Shown here: one piece after another, positions 6,863 through 13,594 of the stretch
How positions within the stretch are numbered: the stretch's first letter is position 1
How the letters are laid out: the number at the start of each line of letters is the position of its first letter
NCBI GenBank assembly: GCA_964346585.1
Contig: CAYFVQ010000230.1
Coordinates: 1 to 15,926, forward strand
Origin: SOIA01 sp964346585
GTDB taxonomy: Bacteria > Acidobacteriota > Aminicenantia > Aminicenantales > Aminicenantaceae
Direction: 5' to 3'
Length of the DNA stretch: 15,926 bases
Position numbers and translations under genes: made by a program
Notes under the pieces: model-generated
Seen by the model: the letters and a program-made list of their open reading frames with translations, nothing else
What the model was told of the DNA's origin: nothing
Database searches by the model: none

Positions 6863-8056
6863 CTAATCCGCCACATATCCCGCTCGGTGTTTGACGTTAT
6901 AGTTCCTGTTTTTTACTCTGACTTCAATCGTTTTGAATTTTCCGTCCCTTTTGTAGTTTTTAGGAGAATAGAAAAGGAAATAGCAGGATTCAGAAGCAAC
7001 GGCAACATTCTTAAAACTCAAAGCCGGATTTTGAGAAGTTCTGATCAATCCACCTGTGGCCTTTGTCACTTCAGAAAATGTGCTGAAAACATCCTCAGAC
7101 TGTTCTCTCATAATAATCCCGGGTGCGCTTTCTGGCCTTCTATCCATGAAAAGAAAATAAAAGTCAAGGGAGGAATCCGCAAAAGCCTGCTTTATCCTGT
7201 CGGCATTCAGAGTTGCATCTCTGCGGTACATTGTAAACAGGTCATTGACTTCGGCCATAATATTTGGCCTGTCCTGGTAATCACTCTGTATGATGTCATA
7301 TATAGTTCCACTTATCTGCGGTCTGAATTCTCTCTGGTAAAAGAAAAAGACTATTTTTTGGCCCCCAATCATTTTCAACTGCTTCGCAAATGTTAAAAAC
7401 AATTTCTCATCCACGACTCTGAGTTTTTCCATATTCATCAAAGATTCTCTGTATCTCGGCAGCAAGAATTCAAGAGAAAATCCTGAACCTACAGAATCCC
7501 CCCTTCCTCCTTCTCCTGACATGGATTGGACAATCCTTTTCAGGTCTCTAAAAGCACTCCTGTAGTTGGCAGAGCCGACCTGCACATCTTTCCTGAGGAT
7601 GTTCTGCATATCCTGGGAAATCTGGTCTCTCGAGTATTTTTTAAAAGCATCCCTGGGAAGTGTGTAATTTTGCATGGGAGTCATGATGGTTAAATTGTCT
7701 TCAGGAGCCATTATTTCTGAGAAAAAATAGTCAAAAGCCTTACCTAATTTGGGATTGTAGTCAATTAACTGAAAAAGAAGATAGAAATTTCTCGACACTT
7801 GAGGAATGAAGCCTTTGGTTCCTTCGGCTCTTGAGAGCTGTGTCCTGTCGGTGAGATGAAGAGCTTCTATTTTCTGGAGAACACCGTCTTCATACAACTC
7901 AAAATCTTCAATTTTCAAGTCTTCAACAAAATTACTTTTATCATACACTCGGACAGGAACGATGACGTTCCTCACTGTCACTTCGTGTTGTTCCAGTTGT
8001 GAGGAAAGATTGATGGCTGTCAGAAAAAATACGAGTGGAATGATGAATTTTTTCAT
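6863..8056 (-). CDS. Exported VWFA-related domain protein (acidobacterial TIGR03436-like)
   Basis: A 397-residue secreted protein. A Sec-type signal peptide spans about 1-20. The N-terminal strand region V-T-V-R-N-V-I-V-P-V-R-V-Y-D (26-39), the following D-F-E-L-Y-E-D-G-V (51-59) and the C-terminal Y-S-P-K-N-Y-K-R-D-G-K-F-x-x-I-E-V-R-V-K...R-x-G-Y are hallmarks of the VWFA-related family that is expanded in Acidobacteriota. The central fold would be VWFA-like, but no DxSxS metal-ion-dependent adhesion motif is apparent; the corresponding strand reads F-Q-L-I-D-Y-N-P. Binding through a canonical MIDAS is therefore doubtful. The family has no established biochemical function. The ATG follows AGGGACCGAG. 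The TPR gene lies 19 bases downstream, suggesting a two-protein envelope complex. Confidence 0.82.
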   Translation of the reverse strand: MKKFIIPLVFFLTAINLSSQLEQHEVTVRNVIVPVRVYDKSNFVEDLKIEDFELYEDGVLQKIEALHLTDRTQLSRAEGTKGFIPQVSRNFYLLFQLIDYNPKLGKAFDYFFSEIMAPEDNLTIMTPMQNYTLPRDAFKKYSRDQISQDMQNILRKDVQVGSANYRSAFRDLKRIVQSMSGEGGRGDSVGSGFSLEFLLPRYRESLMNMEKLRVVDEKLFLTFAKQLKMIGGQKIVFFFYQREFRPQISGTIYDIIQSDYQDRPNIMAEVNDLFTMYRRDATLNADRIKQAFADSSLDFYFLFMDRRPESAPGIIMREQSEDVFSTFSEVTKATGGLIRTSQNPALSFKNVAVASESCYFLFYSPKNYKRDGKFKTIEVRVKNRNYNVKHRAGYVAD

Positions 8057-8072
8057 TCTCGGTCCCTATTTT

Positions 8073-8101
8073 ATCGTAAACCTTTTTTGGTAGAGTGTCA
8101 A
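8073..8101 (-). promoter_or_regulatory. Candidate promoter of the VWFA-related/TPR operon
   Basis: On the minus strand TTGACA (8096-8101) is followed after 17 bases by TACGAT (8073-8078). The -35 is perfect and the -10 matches at four of six positions. The leader would be only about ten bases long, which is short for the adjacent ribosome site and lowers confidence. Confidence 0.45.
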
Positions 8102-8295
8102 TTTACTTAGATTTTCAATCCTAATGTTGATTTATTGCTTCTTCATTCCTTAGAGTACAATTTGAATACCAATTCAGATACGGGAACGACTGGAGAAAAG
8201 CTGGTGATTGTTTATCCTGAATGAGTGATAGATGTCATATAGGAGGGTATTTCACTTTCGGTAATAGATAATCGACCAAAGTTAGACAAGAAAAT

Positions 8296-8344
8296 GGGGA
8301 TTGTCACTTTTAGTCCTTATTTTAAGAAGAGAGGGATTGTCCCC
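8296..8344 (+). repeat. Diverged second copy of the AGGGACAGTCCCT element
   Basis: This 49-base stretch aligns with the reverse complement of 2013-2062 at about 38 of 50 positions by eye. The match includes the non-palindromic middle (TTTTAGTCCTT, then TTAAGA), so it is a true copy and not just two similar palindromes. Here both terminal palindromes are decayed (GGATTGTCAC and GGGATTGTCCCC). The copy is inverted relative to the first. Confidence 0.75.
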
Positions 8345-8362
8345 TTTTAAAAAGAATTAATT

Positions 8363-8598
8363 AGGTGTCGGCAGATTTTATGAATGATTCAAGGCGCCTG
8401 TGTTATTCACGAGTCGAGGTTGCCGTAAATACGAGGCACAGCGCAAGATGCTGTGGTCATCCACCGCTCTTGCGCTGTAACAAAGTAGTTGCGGTGAGAT
8501 CGGCTCGCCGAATGGGAAAAGATGCCGACATAAGATTATTTGTCATCCTTCAAAGGTGTCTTGAAAAAGGTGTCGGCATATTTTATGAATAATTCAGG
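8363..8598. repeat. TGTCGGCA repeat element with terminal inverted repeats and a flanking direct copy
   Basis: A ~30-base unit, AGGTGTCGGCA followed by a TTTTATGAAT-type segment, occurs at 8363-8392 and again at 8568-8598 with few differences. Between them, AAAAGATGCCGACA (8517-8530) is the inverted form of the first unit's TGTCGGCAGATTTT (8366-8379), matching at 12 of 14. The 165-base piece from 8366 to 8530 is thus a candidate small element with 14-base inverted ends, similar in size to the one at 15501-15659. No transposase is encoded. Confidence 0.6.
8438..8478. other. Long hairpin inside the TGTCGGCA element
   Basis: ACAGCGCAAGA (8438-8448) and TCTTGCGCTGT (8468-8478) are perfect 11-base complements. 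The 19-base loop contains a nested GTGG/CCAC stem. No T-run follows on either strand, so it is more likely part of the element's folded structure than a terminator. Confidence 0.6.
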
Positions 8599-8678
8599 AT
8601 GATTTTGAAACTTAGTTATTTAGTGACGGGATCTTTTATTAAAACAGCATTTCAAAAACAGATGATTTTCTGTTTGCC

Positions 8679-9746
8679 TTATCGTTTCTTCCTTTTTTCT
8701 CTTTTGAACAGGTAAGCGCAGGATTTCCTCGTGTTTTCTTTTCCGTCGTGGACAGCATATCTCGAACCGCTCCACATCGAGGCGCCTGCATATTCTCCCT
8801 TCTTGTTGATCGCATAGAAACTCAATCCGAAGCGCGGCTGTCCCTTTTCGTTTAAAAGATGGGGGAGATGCTTGGACTTGTTGGCAATTTGCTCCAGGGC
8901 TTTGAGACAGGCTTCTTCTGGAGATTTTCCCATACCCATGAAATTGACAACCTGAAAGCTTCCACAGTTCAAGATATTGGCTTCTCCCCGGCCGGTCGAT
9001 CCAGCCGCCCCAATATCATTATCCACATAAAGGCCCGCACCGATAATAGGTGAATCCCCCACTCTCCCAGGGATTTTAAAGAAGAATCCGCTGGTCGTTG
9101 TCACTCCAGCAAGATTGGCCGCGGCATCGACGGCACAGCAGTTGATCGTCCCGTGGTATTCGAAAAAGGATGCGAATTCTCCTTCAGTCTCTTCTGGTTT
9201 TGGAGGAAACCAGAAATCCCTTTCTGACAATCCTTCTTTGCGCCGCAGCCATCTTTCTCTTGAGGCATCCGTAAGAAGGTCTTCTTCTTTGAAACCATGG
9301 GCTTTGGCAAACTTTAGAGCCCCTTTTCCGACAAGGAGCGCATGGTCGGTTCTCTCCATGACAATCTTGGCCACTTTTGACGGATTCTTTATGTTCCTCA
9401 GACTGGCGACAGCGCCTCCATTATGGGTCGGACCGTGCATGACCGAAGAATCAAGCTCCACGACACCTTCCTCATTTGGAAGTCCTCCATAGCCGACAGA
9501 CCTGTCCTCTGGATCATCTTCGACGATATTGACACCAGCGATAACCGCATCTAACGGGTCTTCTCCCTGCCTCAAAAGCTCCATGGCCTTTTCTGTGGCT
9601 CTCAAGCCATTTCCACTCGACACAACGCGCATTTTCCCTGTATTCTCATCTGCCTTCAGCCAATTTTTTCCTCCAGTCAGCATTGTGGCGGCTCCGATTC
9701 CAACGCCAGTCTTGAGAAAATCCCTTCTTGAAAATTTATCTCTCAT
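8679..9746 (-). CDS. Tat-exported glycosylasparaginase / isoaspartyl-peptidase family hydrolase
   Basis: A 355-residue N-terminal-nucleophile hydrolase of the asparaginase-2 family, closest in motifs to glycosylasparaginase, which cleaves the GlcNAc-asparagine bond of glycopeptides. The N-terminus carries a textbook twin-arginine signal, SRRDFLKTG (6-14), with a hydrophobic A/G-rich segment, so the folded enzyme is exported. The autoprocessing site is H-G-T with T200 as the predicted nucleophile. Downstream GRVGDSPIIGAGLYVDN (227-243) and STGRGE (250-255) match the substrate-binding loops of bacterial glycosylasparaginases. Length fits the family. I use the second of two adjacent ATGs because AAGGAGG ends only one base before the first and four before the second. 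The very basic C-terminus (KREKRKKR) is unusual. It is divergent from the MFS transporter. Plain isoaspartyl peptidase or asparaginase activity is the alternative. Confidence 0.9.
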   Translation of the reverse strand: MRDKFSRRDFLKTGVGIGAATMLTGGKNWLKADENTGKMRVVSSGNGLRATEKAMELLRQGEDPLDAVIAGVNIVEDDPEDRSVGYGGLPNEEGVVELDSSVMHGPTHNGGAVASLRNIKNPSKVAKIVMERTDHALLVGKGALKFAKAHGFKEEDLLTDASRERWLRRKEGLSERDFWFPPKPEETEGEFASFFEYHGTINCCAVDAAANLAGVTTTSGFFFKIPGRVGDSPIIGAGLYVDNDIGAAGSTGRGEANILNCGSFQVVNFMGMGKSPEEACLKALEQIANKSKHLPHLLNEKGQPRFGLSFYAINKKGEYAGASMWSGSRYAVHDGKENTRKSCAYLFKREKRKKR

Positions 9747-9850
9747 CATGCCTCCTTTTTGTGTTGCCTTTTTTTTCTCATTACATTACTGAATTTTTAT
9801 GGGAGAAGCAACCTGTTTTATTGAAGATGTTTTCTCTGTATTCTTAATAA

Positions 9851-9879
9851 TTGACAGATGAAGTGAGGTTTAGTATAAA
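9851..9879 (+). promoter_or_regulatory. Near-consensus sigma-70 promoter of the MFS gene
   Basis: TTGACA (9851-9856), 17 bases, TATAAA (9874-9879). The transcript would begin near 9886, about 13 bases before the ATG at 9899. The in-frame TTG at 9851 is the -35 element itself and so is not the start codon. Confidence 0.75.
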
Positions 9880-9898
9880 TCCCTCTCTCCAAGACAGC

Positions 9899-11062
9899 AT
9901 GAAAAAAAAGGTTCTCTTCTCCGCTTCCCTCTTCCATGCGCTCAACGATGCAGCCACTGTGACTGTCCCTATGGTTTTTCCCCTTCTTTACAGTCAACAA
10001 TTCATCATAAAAAGATATTTTCATATTGGAATCCTATCCAACCTGGGGCTTTTAACCACATTTCTCTTCCAGATTATTATTGCCAACGCCTCTCACAAGC
10101 ACGAATACAAACACATGCTTCTTCTGAGTTACCTCGGGATTTGCCTATCTCTGGTTCTGATGACATTCTCTTCCACCTTTGCTGTTTTTATAATCATTTA
10201 TTTGACCATGCGGATATTCAACAGTTTTTACCACTCCATCGGGCTTGCCTGGGTTTCAAGAACCCATCCCAGTCAGCGCATGGACTTTGCGATGGGAATC
10301 CAGAGCGGCTCCGGGAATCTCGGCGTGCTCATCGCTTTTGTCTCTTCTGGTTTTCTGGCTCAGAGTTTAGGCTGGAAGGTTCCGCTCTATGTCTGGGCAT
10401 GTGCAGGTTTCATTCTGGGCACGATAAGCTTTTTGACTGTGAGAAAGGTATCCACTCAAAGTGAAGACATTTTCAAGCCAGATTTCTCCTCCTGGATGGA
10501 GACGTTGAAAAACATTAAAATCTATATTCCCGGTTTCGCCTTTGGAGGGGCCTGCTGGGGAACGACTGTGTTTTTCGCTCCATCCCTGTTCAATCACCGG
10601 TTCGAAGTCCCGCTCGGACAAACAGGTCTCTACCTGGCTGCATGGATCGGGATCGGGACTGTGATGACTTATTTCTTTGGTTTTTTGAGTCAGAGATTCG
10701 GGCGGCTGAAGCTATCTCTTTATGCCTTCAGCGGCGCGACAGTTTTCCTGTTCTTGTTGGGTTTTGTCCCTGTGATGGAACTCGCACTGGTGAGTCTTTT
10801 TTTCTTCGGAACCTTCCTCTTCCTTGTCTATCCTGGTTTCCAATCGTTTGTCGGGAATGAAGTCCCCGCGAAGAATCAGGCGCAGGCGTTCAGCCTTTCC
10901 GCAAATGTCCAGATGCTATCCGGAGCCCTCGTCGTCCTCATTGACGGATTTCTCTCGGATACGTTCGGGATAAATTCGCCTTTTGTTTTTCTCGGGATAC
11001 TGGGTATCTTTGTTTCGTTGTTCTATCTGTCAAAGAGCCCTTATCTGGCCCAAAAGCCATAG
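9899..11062 (+). CDS. MFS transporter (fosmidomycin-resistance-like subgroup)
   Basis: A 387-residue polytopic membrane protein with about twelve hydrophobic spans in two six-span halves, separated by a hydrophilic loop near 185-205, the standard major facilitator layout. The first span begins F-H-A-L-N-D (12-17) followed by a P-rich stretch and P-L-L, which resembles the Fsr (fosmidomycin resistance) subgroup. The loop G-F-L-S-Q-R-F-G-R (about 258-266) is a fair match to the MFS motif A after span 8. I start at ATG 9899 because the upstream TTG start overlaps a strong promoter; no Shine-Dalgarno is evident, consistent with a very short leader. Substrate is unknown. Its divergent neighbour, an exported amidase, makes uptake of a hydrolysis product possible, while drug or metabolite efflux is the family-based alternative. 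Confidence 0.85.
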   Translation: MKKKVLFSASLFHALNDAATVTVPMVFPLLYSQQFIIKRYFHIGILSNLGLLTTFLFQIIIANASHKHEYKHMLLLSYLGICLSLVLMTFSSTFAVFIIIYLTMRIFNSFYHSIGLAWVSRTHPSQRMDFAMGIQSGSGNLGVLIAFVSSGFLAQSLGWKVPLYVWACAGFILGTISFLTVRKVSTQSEDIFKPDFSSWMETLKNIKIYIPGFAFGGACWGTTVFFAPSLFNHRFEVPLGQTGLYLAAWIGIGTVMTYFFGFLSQRFGRLKLSLYAFSGATVFLFLLGFVPVMELALVSLFFFGTFLFLVYPGFQSFVGNEVPAKNQAQAFSLSANVQMLSGALVVLIDGFLSDTFGINSPFVFLGILGIFVSLFYLSKSPYLAQKP

Positions 11063-11419
11063 TCTTCCCAAAACAGCAAATTTGATCTTGTAGCTCTTTT
11101 CTGAATTACAGGAGTTATTCTAATGTAAACACCCTGGAATGGAACGAGCGACATTGGAGGATTTAGCCTTCTCTAAGCGCTTTTCGAGGGAATCCGACGA
11201 TGTCGGACGGCGAGTATGTATTGAGCTTGCACGATAAAGAGGGAACAGCAAATAAGAAACTCCTAATTCTGTTGATGAAAATGGATAGGCAAGCGAGTTA
11301 CGCAGCCGCCGAGAAGAGCGGTTAGGGAATGGCGTGAAAAATCCGACTGGAGCGAGGCTATTCCAGGTGTTAGTTTCACAATTTAAGCTATTGCATACTC
11401 TGAATGGAAGAGAAATATC
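11063..11419. other. 357-base non-coding gap containing a ~247-base element
   Basis: Convergent end region between the MFS and M28-type genes. Apart from the inverted-repeat-bounded element at 11126-11372, I see no gene, promoter or clear terminator. Confidence 0.6.
11126..11372. repeat. Unclassified ~247-base element with imperfect terminal inverted repeats
   Basis: The left end TAAACACCCTGGAAT (11126-11140) pairs with the right end ATTCCAGGTGTTA (11360-11372) apart from two single-base bulges. A second inner pair, GGATTT (11159-11164) with AAATCC (11339-11344), and CTTCTC (11168-11173) with GAGAAG (11311-11316) extend the symmetry. Inside lie a perfect hairpin TCCGAC-GAT-GTCGGA (11193-11207) and a CCGC/GCGG stem near 11306-11321. 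GAGCGA occurs near both ends (11144-11149, 11350-11355). The GC content of the ends and centre is higher than the flanks. It codes for nothing recognisable. A small non-autonomous mobile element or a structured RNA are the two readings. No target duplication is obvious. Confidence 0.5.
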
Positions 11420-13531
11420 TCAGTCAAATGAAACCAAACCTATCTTTTCCAAATCTTTGACATAATGCAGGACAAATTCAACGTCTGTCTCATCATACTC
11501 ACAGGAGATAATGTGCCTGATATCCAGGAGTGTCCTTTTCCCGTTCATCAGATTGACGATCTCGTAGGTCTTCGATCCATAGCTACCTCCGGCTTTTGCC
11601 CTGTTTTTATCATACCAAGCCATACTCTTGGTATCGAGTTTTTCCCTCATGGCATTCCAGGGAAGAGGCCCCTTGAACAGCCGTTTTGGCCTTAACCGGG
11701 AAGCTTCCCTATATTCAAGGATTGGACGAATATTTCCTGAATTTAAGCCATAGCGTTGGATAAAGATCTTATACATAAGCTCGATTTTTTCTGTCTCTCT
11801 TTCCGCCTGCTGGCTCAAGTCTTCGGCCAATTGATTGATTGTCTTCCGGCTTACCTCATCTCTACAGAGCTCAATCACTTCTCGTGTGTTCTCTGCTTCG
11901 ATTAGGGCCTGGAGGCGGGGATAGTTCAGCAAATTGGCATGAAGTTTGGCTAATTCCTTCTTTTTTTTTGGGTGGGATGCGTACTGATGCATGAGCCGGA
12001 CAGATTTTTCAGTCCTGGCTGTCATTCTTGCGTGGGCTTGACTGTGGACTTCGAGAGCAATTTTGAGCGCGTCTTCATCATCCGCATTAGCAATCAGTAA
12101 AGAGGCGGCCAGAGCCAGGCTGATGATCCTTTTCATCTCTGTAGGGTCGCATTTATCAGGAGTGTCCATGCTCGTATGATGAAACACATCTCCGTGCCCC
12201 AGCATTGGAGTCGGGATAGAGAACGTGGAATCGTTAAACAGAACATGGTCAGAGCCTCCTGAATAGGGCCTGACGCGGAAATTGAAACGGTGGAGGCTAC
12301 CTCTCGGCGAAAAAAATGCCCTCCCTTCGAGCCATCCCAGAAAGTTGACGAGGACATCATCAATGTAGCCAGGAACTGAATAAGGAGAGCAGAACAAGTT
12401 AAAGTTTGACCGGCATAAAACATAATCTTCGCCGATCATATCCAGGTTCATCCCACATATTCCTTTGTCTTTCAAATCTTGATGCTCTGTTAGGTATGCC
12501 GCCGCTCCATGCATCTCAGGAAGCCAGAGAAACCGAAGTGTTCTTTTTAAAGGAGAAATCTCCCCTTTCTCTGTCAGAGACAGGATGTTTCTGACCATTT
12601 CAAACAGGCCCGCTGAGCCTGAAGCATTATCATTCGCTCCTGGTTTGTAATGGTCAAGATGCCCCATCAGGATGATTTCCTGTTCCGGAAAGTCTTTTCC
12701 GATGATCATGGCTTCAAGGACAGGCATATCTCCATCAAAGAGCTCGGCGTCCACACTGGCCTTCATCACGACTTTCTCTCCGGATTCGAACAGAGACAGG
12801 AGTTCTTTTTCCTGCCTCCTGGAAAGAGCAAATCCAAAACCTGTTTTGGCTCTTTCTTCTCCGGTCGGAGAAATTCGGGAGACTTCTATCAAGTCAGGAA
12901 ATTCTAGGCGGTCGGCTCGATCGGAAGGACCGACAATCACACCCACAGCCCCTCTATTCAAGACAGCCAGCCGGTGAACGGCAGACCCGTTTCCGCCTAC
13001 AGCAAAAACCAGCTTCCCTTTGACATTTTTCCCCTTATAATCCTCATCGGATTTGCCCTCTCCCACAAAGATGACTTCTGATTCGACTTTTCCGCCCTGA
13101 GAATAGGGCATTAAACTGACAGCCTGGTTAGAAAAGCGGGAAATGAGCTTCTTCCGGGGTTTCACCATCCACAGCTCGGCCTCCTTGACTCTCCACCCCA
13201 CGAGCGAGGACCAGAGAAAATATTTTTGGAATCCATCTGCCTTATATTTTTTGATGGCAACTTCCTTGAGGCCGAGCGCCCTCAATTCTTTGGCCAGGAA
13301 TTCCACACAGAGGTTATAATCTGACCCATCCCCCCCTCCTCGGATCCGGTGGAATCGGGAAATCTTGGAGACCATATCCCAGGCTCTTTCCCCTGAAACT
13401 TCATTCTGAATGATGTCCAAGAGTTGTCTATTAAGAAGATACGGATGGTCCTGTGATAAACTCGGTAGGCCGACAAGAAAGAAGAAGAACAATAAAAAAA
13501 CCAGAATGACTGTATGCTTTTTGTATGACAT
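11420..13531 (-). CDS. Exported M28-family zinc peptidase with C-terminal helical and winged-helix-like region
   Basis: A 703-residue exported peptidase. The hydrophobic signal peptide covers about 5-26. A PA-like insert lies near 150-235, and the M28 catalytic domain at about 270-475 carries metal-site motifs H291-L-D293, G-A-N-D301-N-A-S-G, E339 in P-E-M-H-G, D364 in N-L-D-M-I-G, and H451/H452 in F-H-H-T-S-M-D-T. M28 enzymes are usually aminopeptidases or carboxypeptidases using two zincs. The usual Glu-Glu pair is Pro-Glu here, as in some divergent M28-like groups, so activity needs care. About 230 residues follow the catalytic domain: a charged helical stretch, then a terminal segment (N-G-K-R-T-L-L-D-I-R ... 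V-L-H-Y-V-K-D-L-E-K-I-G-L) that looks like a winged helix. The GTG at 13540 is passed over because GAGGTG sits six bases before ATG 13531. It lies 63 bases after the amidohydrolase and is probably co-transcribed. Confidence 0.85.
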   Translation of the reverse strand: MSYKKHTVILVFLLFFFFLVGLPSLSQDHPYLLNRQLLDIIQNEVSGERAWDMVSKISRFHRIRGGGDGSDYNLCVEFLAKELRALGLKEVAIKKYKADGFQKYFLWSSLVGWRVKEAELWMVKPRKKLISRFSNQAVSLMPYSQGGKVESEVIFVGEGKSDEDYKGKNVKGKLVFAVGGNGSAVHRLAVLNRGAVGVIVGPSDRADRLEFPDLIEVSRISPTGEERAKTGFGFALSRRQEKELLSLFESGEKVVMKASVDAELFDGDMPVLEAMIIGKDFPEQEIILMGHLDHYKPGANDNASGSAGLFEMVRNILSLTEKGEISPLKRTLRFLWLPEMHGAAAYLTEHQDLKDKGICGMNLDMIGEDYVLCRSNFNLFCSPYSVPGYIDDVLVNFLGWLEGRAFFSPRGSLHRFNFRVRPYSGGSDHVLFNDSTFSIPTPMLGHGDVFHHTSMDTPDKCDPTEMKRIISLALAASLLIANADDEDALKIALEVHSQAHARMTARTEKSVRLMHQYASHPKKKKELAKLHANLLNYPRLQALIEAENTREVIELCRDEVSRKTINQLAEDLSQQAERETEKIELMYKIFIQRYGLNSGNIRPILEYREASRLRPKRLFKGPLPWNAMREKLDTKSMAWYDKNRAKAGGSYGSKTYEIVNLMNGKRTLLDIRHIISCEYDETDVEFVLHYVKDLEKIGLVSFD

Positions 13532-13594
13532 TGAAGTCACCTCTCAGTTGGATGGGTCTTATCCAAATATAAAGTTTTTAATTCTCAGATTTCT

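Larger units (their letters stand above)
8057..8678. other. 622-base non-coding region rich in repeats
   Basis: No supportable gene. It holds the promoter above, the second copy of the palindromic element (8296-8344), a direct/inverted repeat family built on TGTCGGCA (8363-8598) and a long hairpin (8438-8478). An open frame of 75 codons at 8365-8592 runs through these repeats and has no family resemblance. Confidence 0.7.

Noticed and set aside
8401..8500. Integron attC site
   Set aside because: The long hairpin and TAACAA sequence prompted the idea, but no paired core sites in attC order and no gene cassette or integrase are present.
8365..8592. Plus-strand open frame of 75 codons in the repeat region
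   Set aside because: It begins and ends within the two direct repeat units and spans the long hairpin, with no ribosome site or recognisable product.
9851..9898. N-terminal extension of the MFS gene from a TTG at 9851
   Set aside because: The TTG is the first triplet of a consensus -35 whose -10 lies 17 bases downstream, so the extension would be untranscribed promoter sequence.
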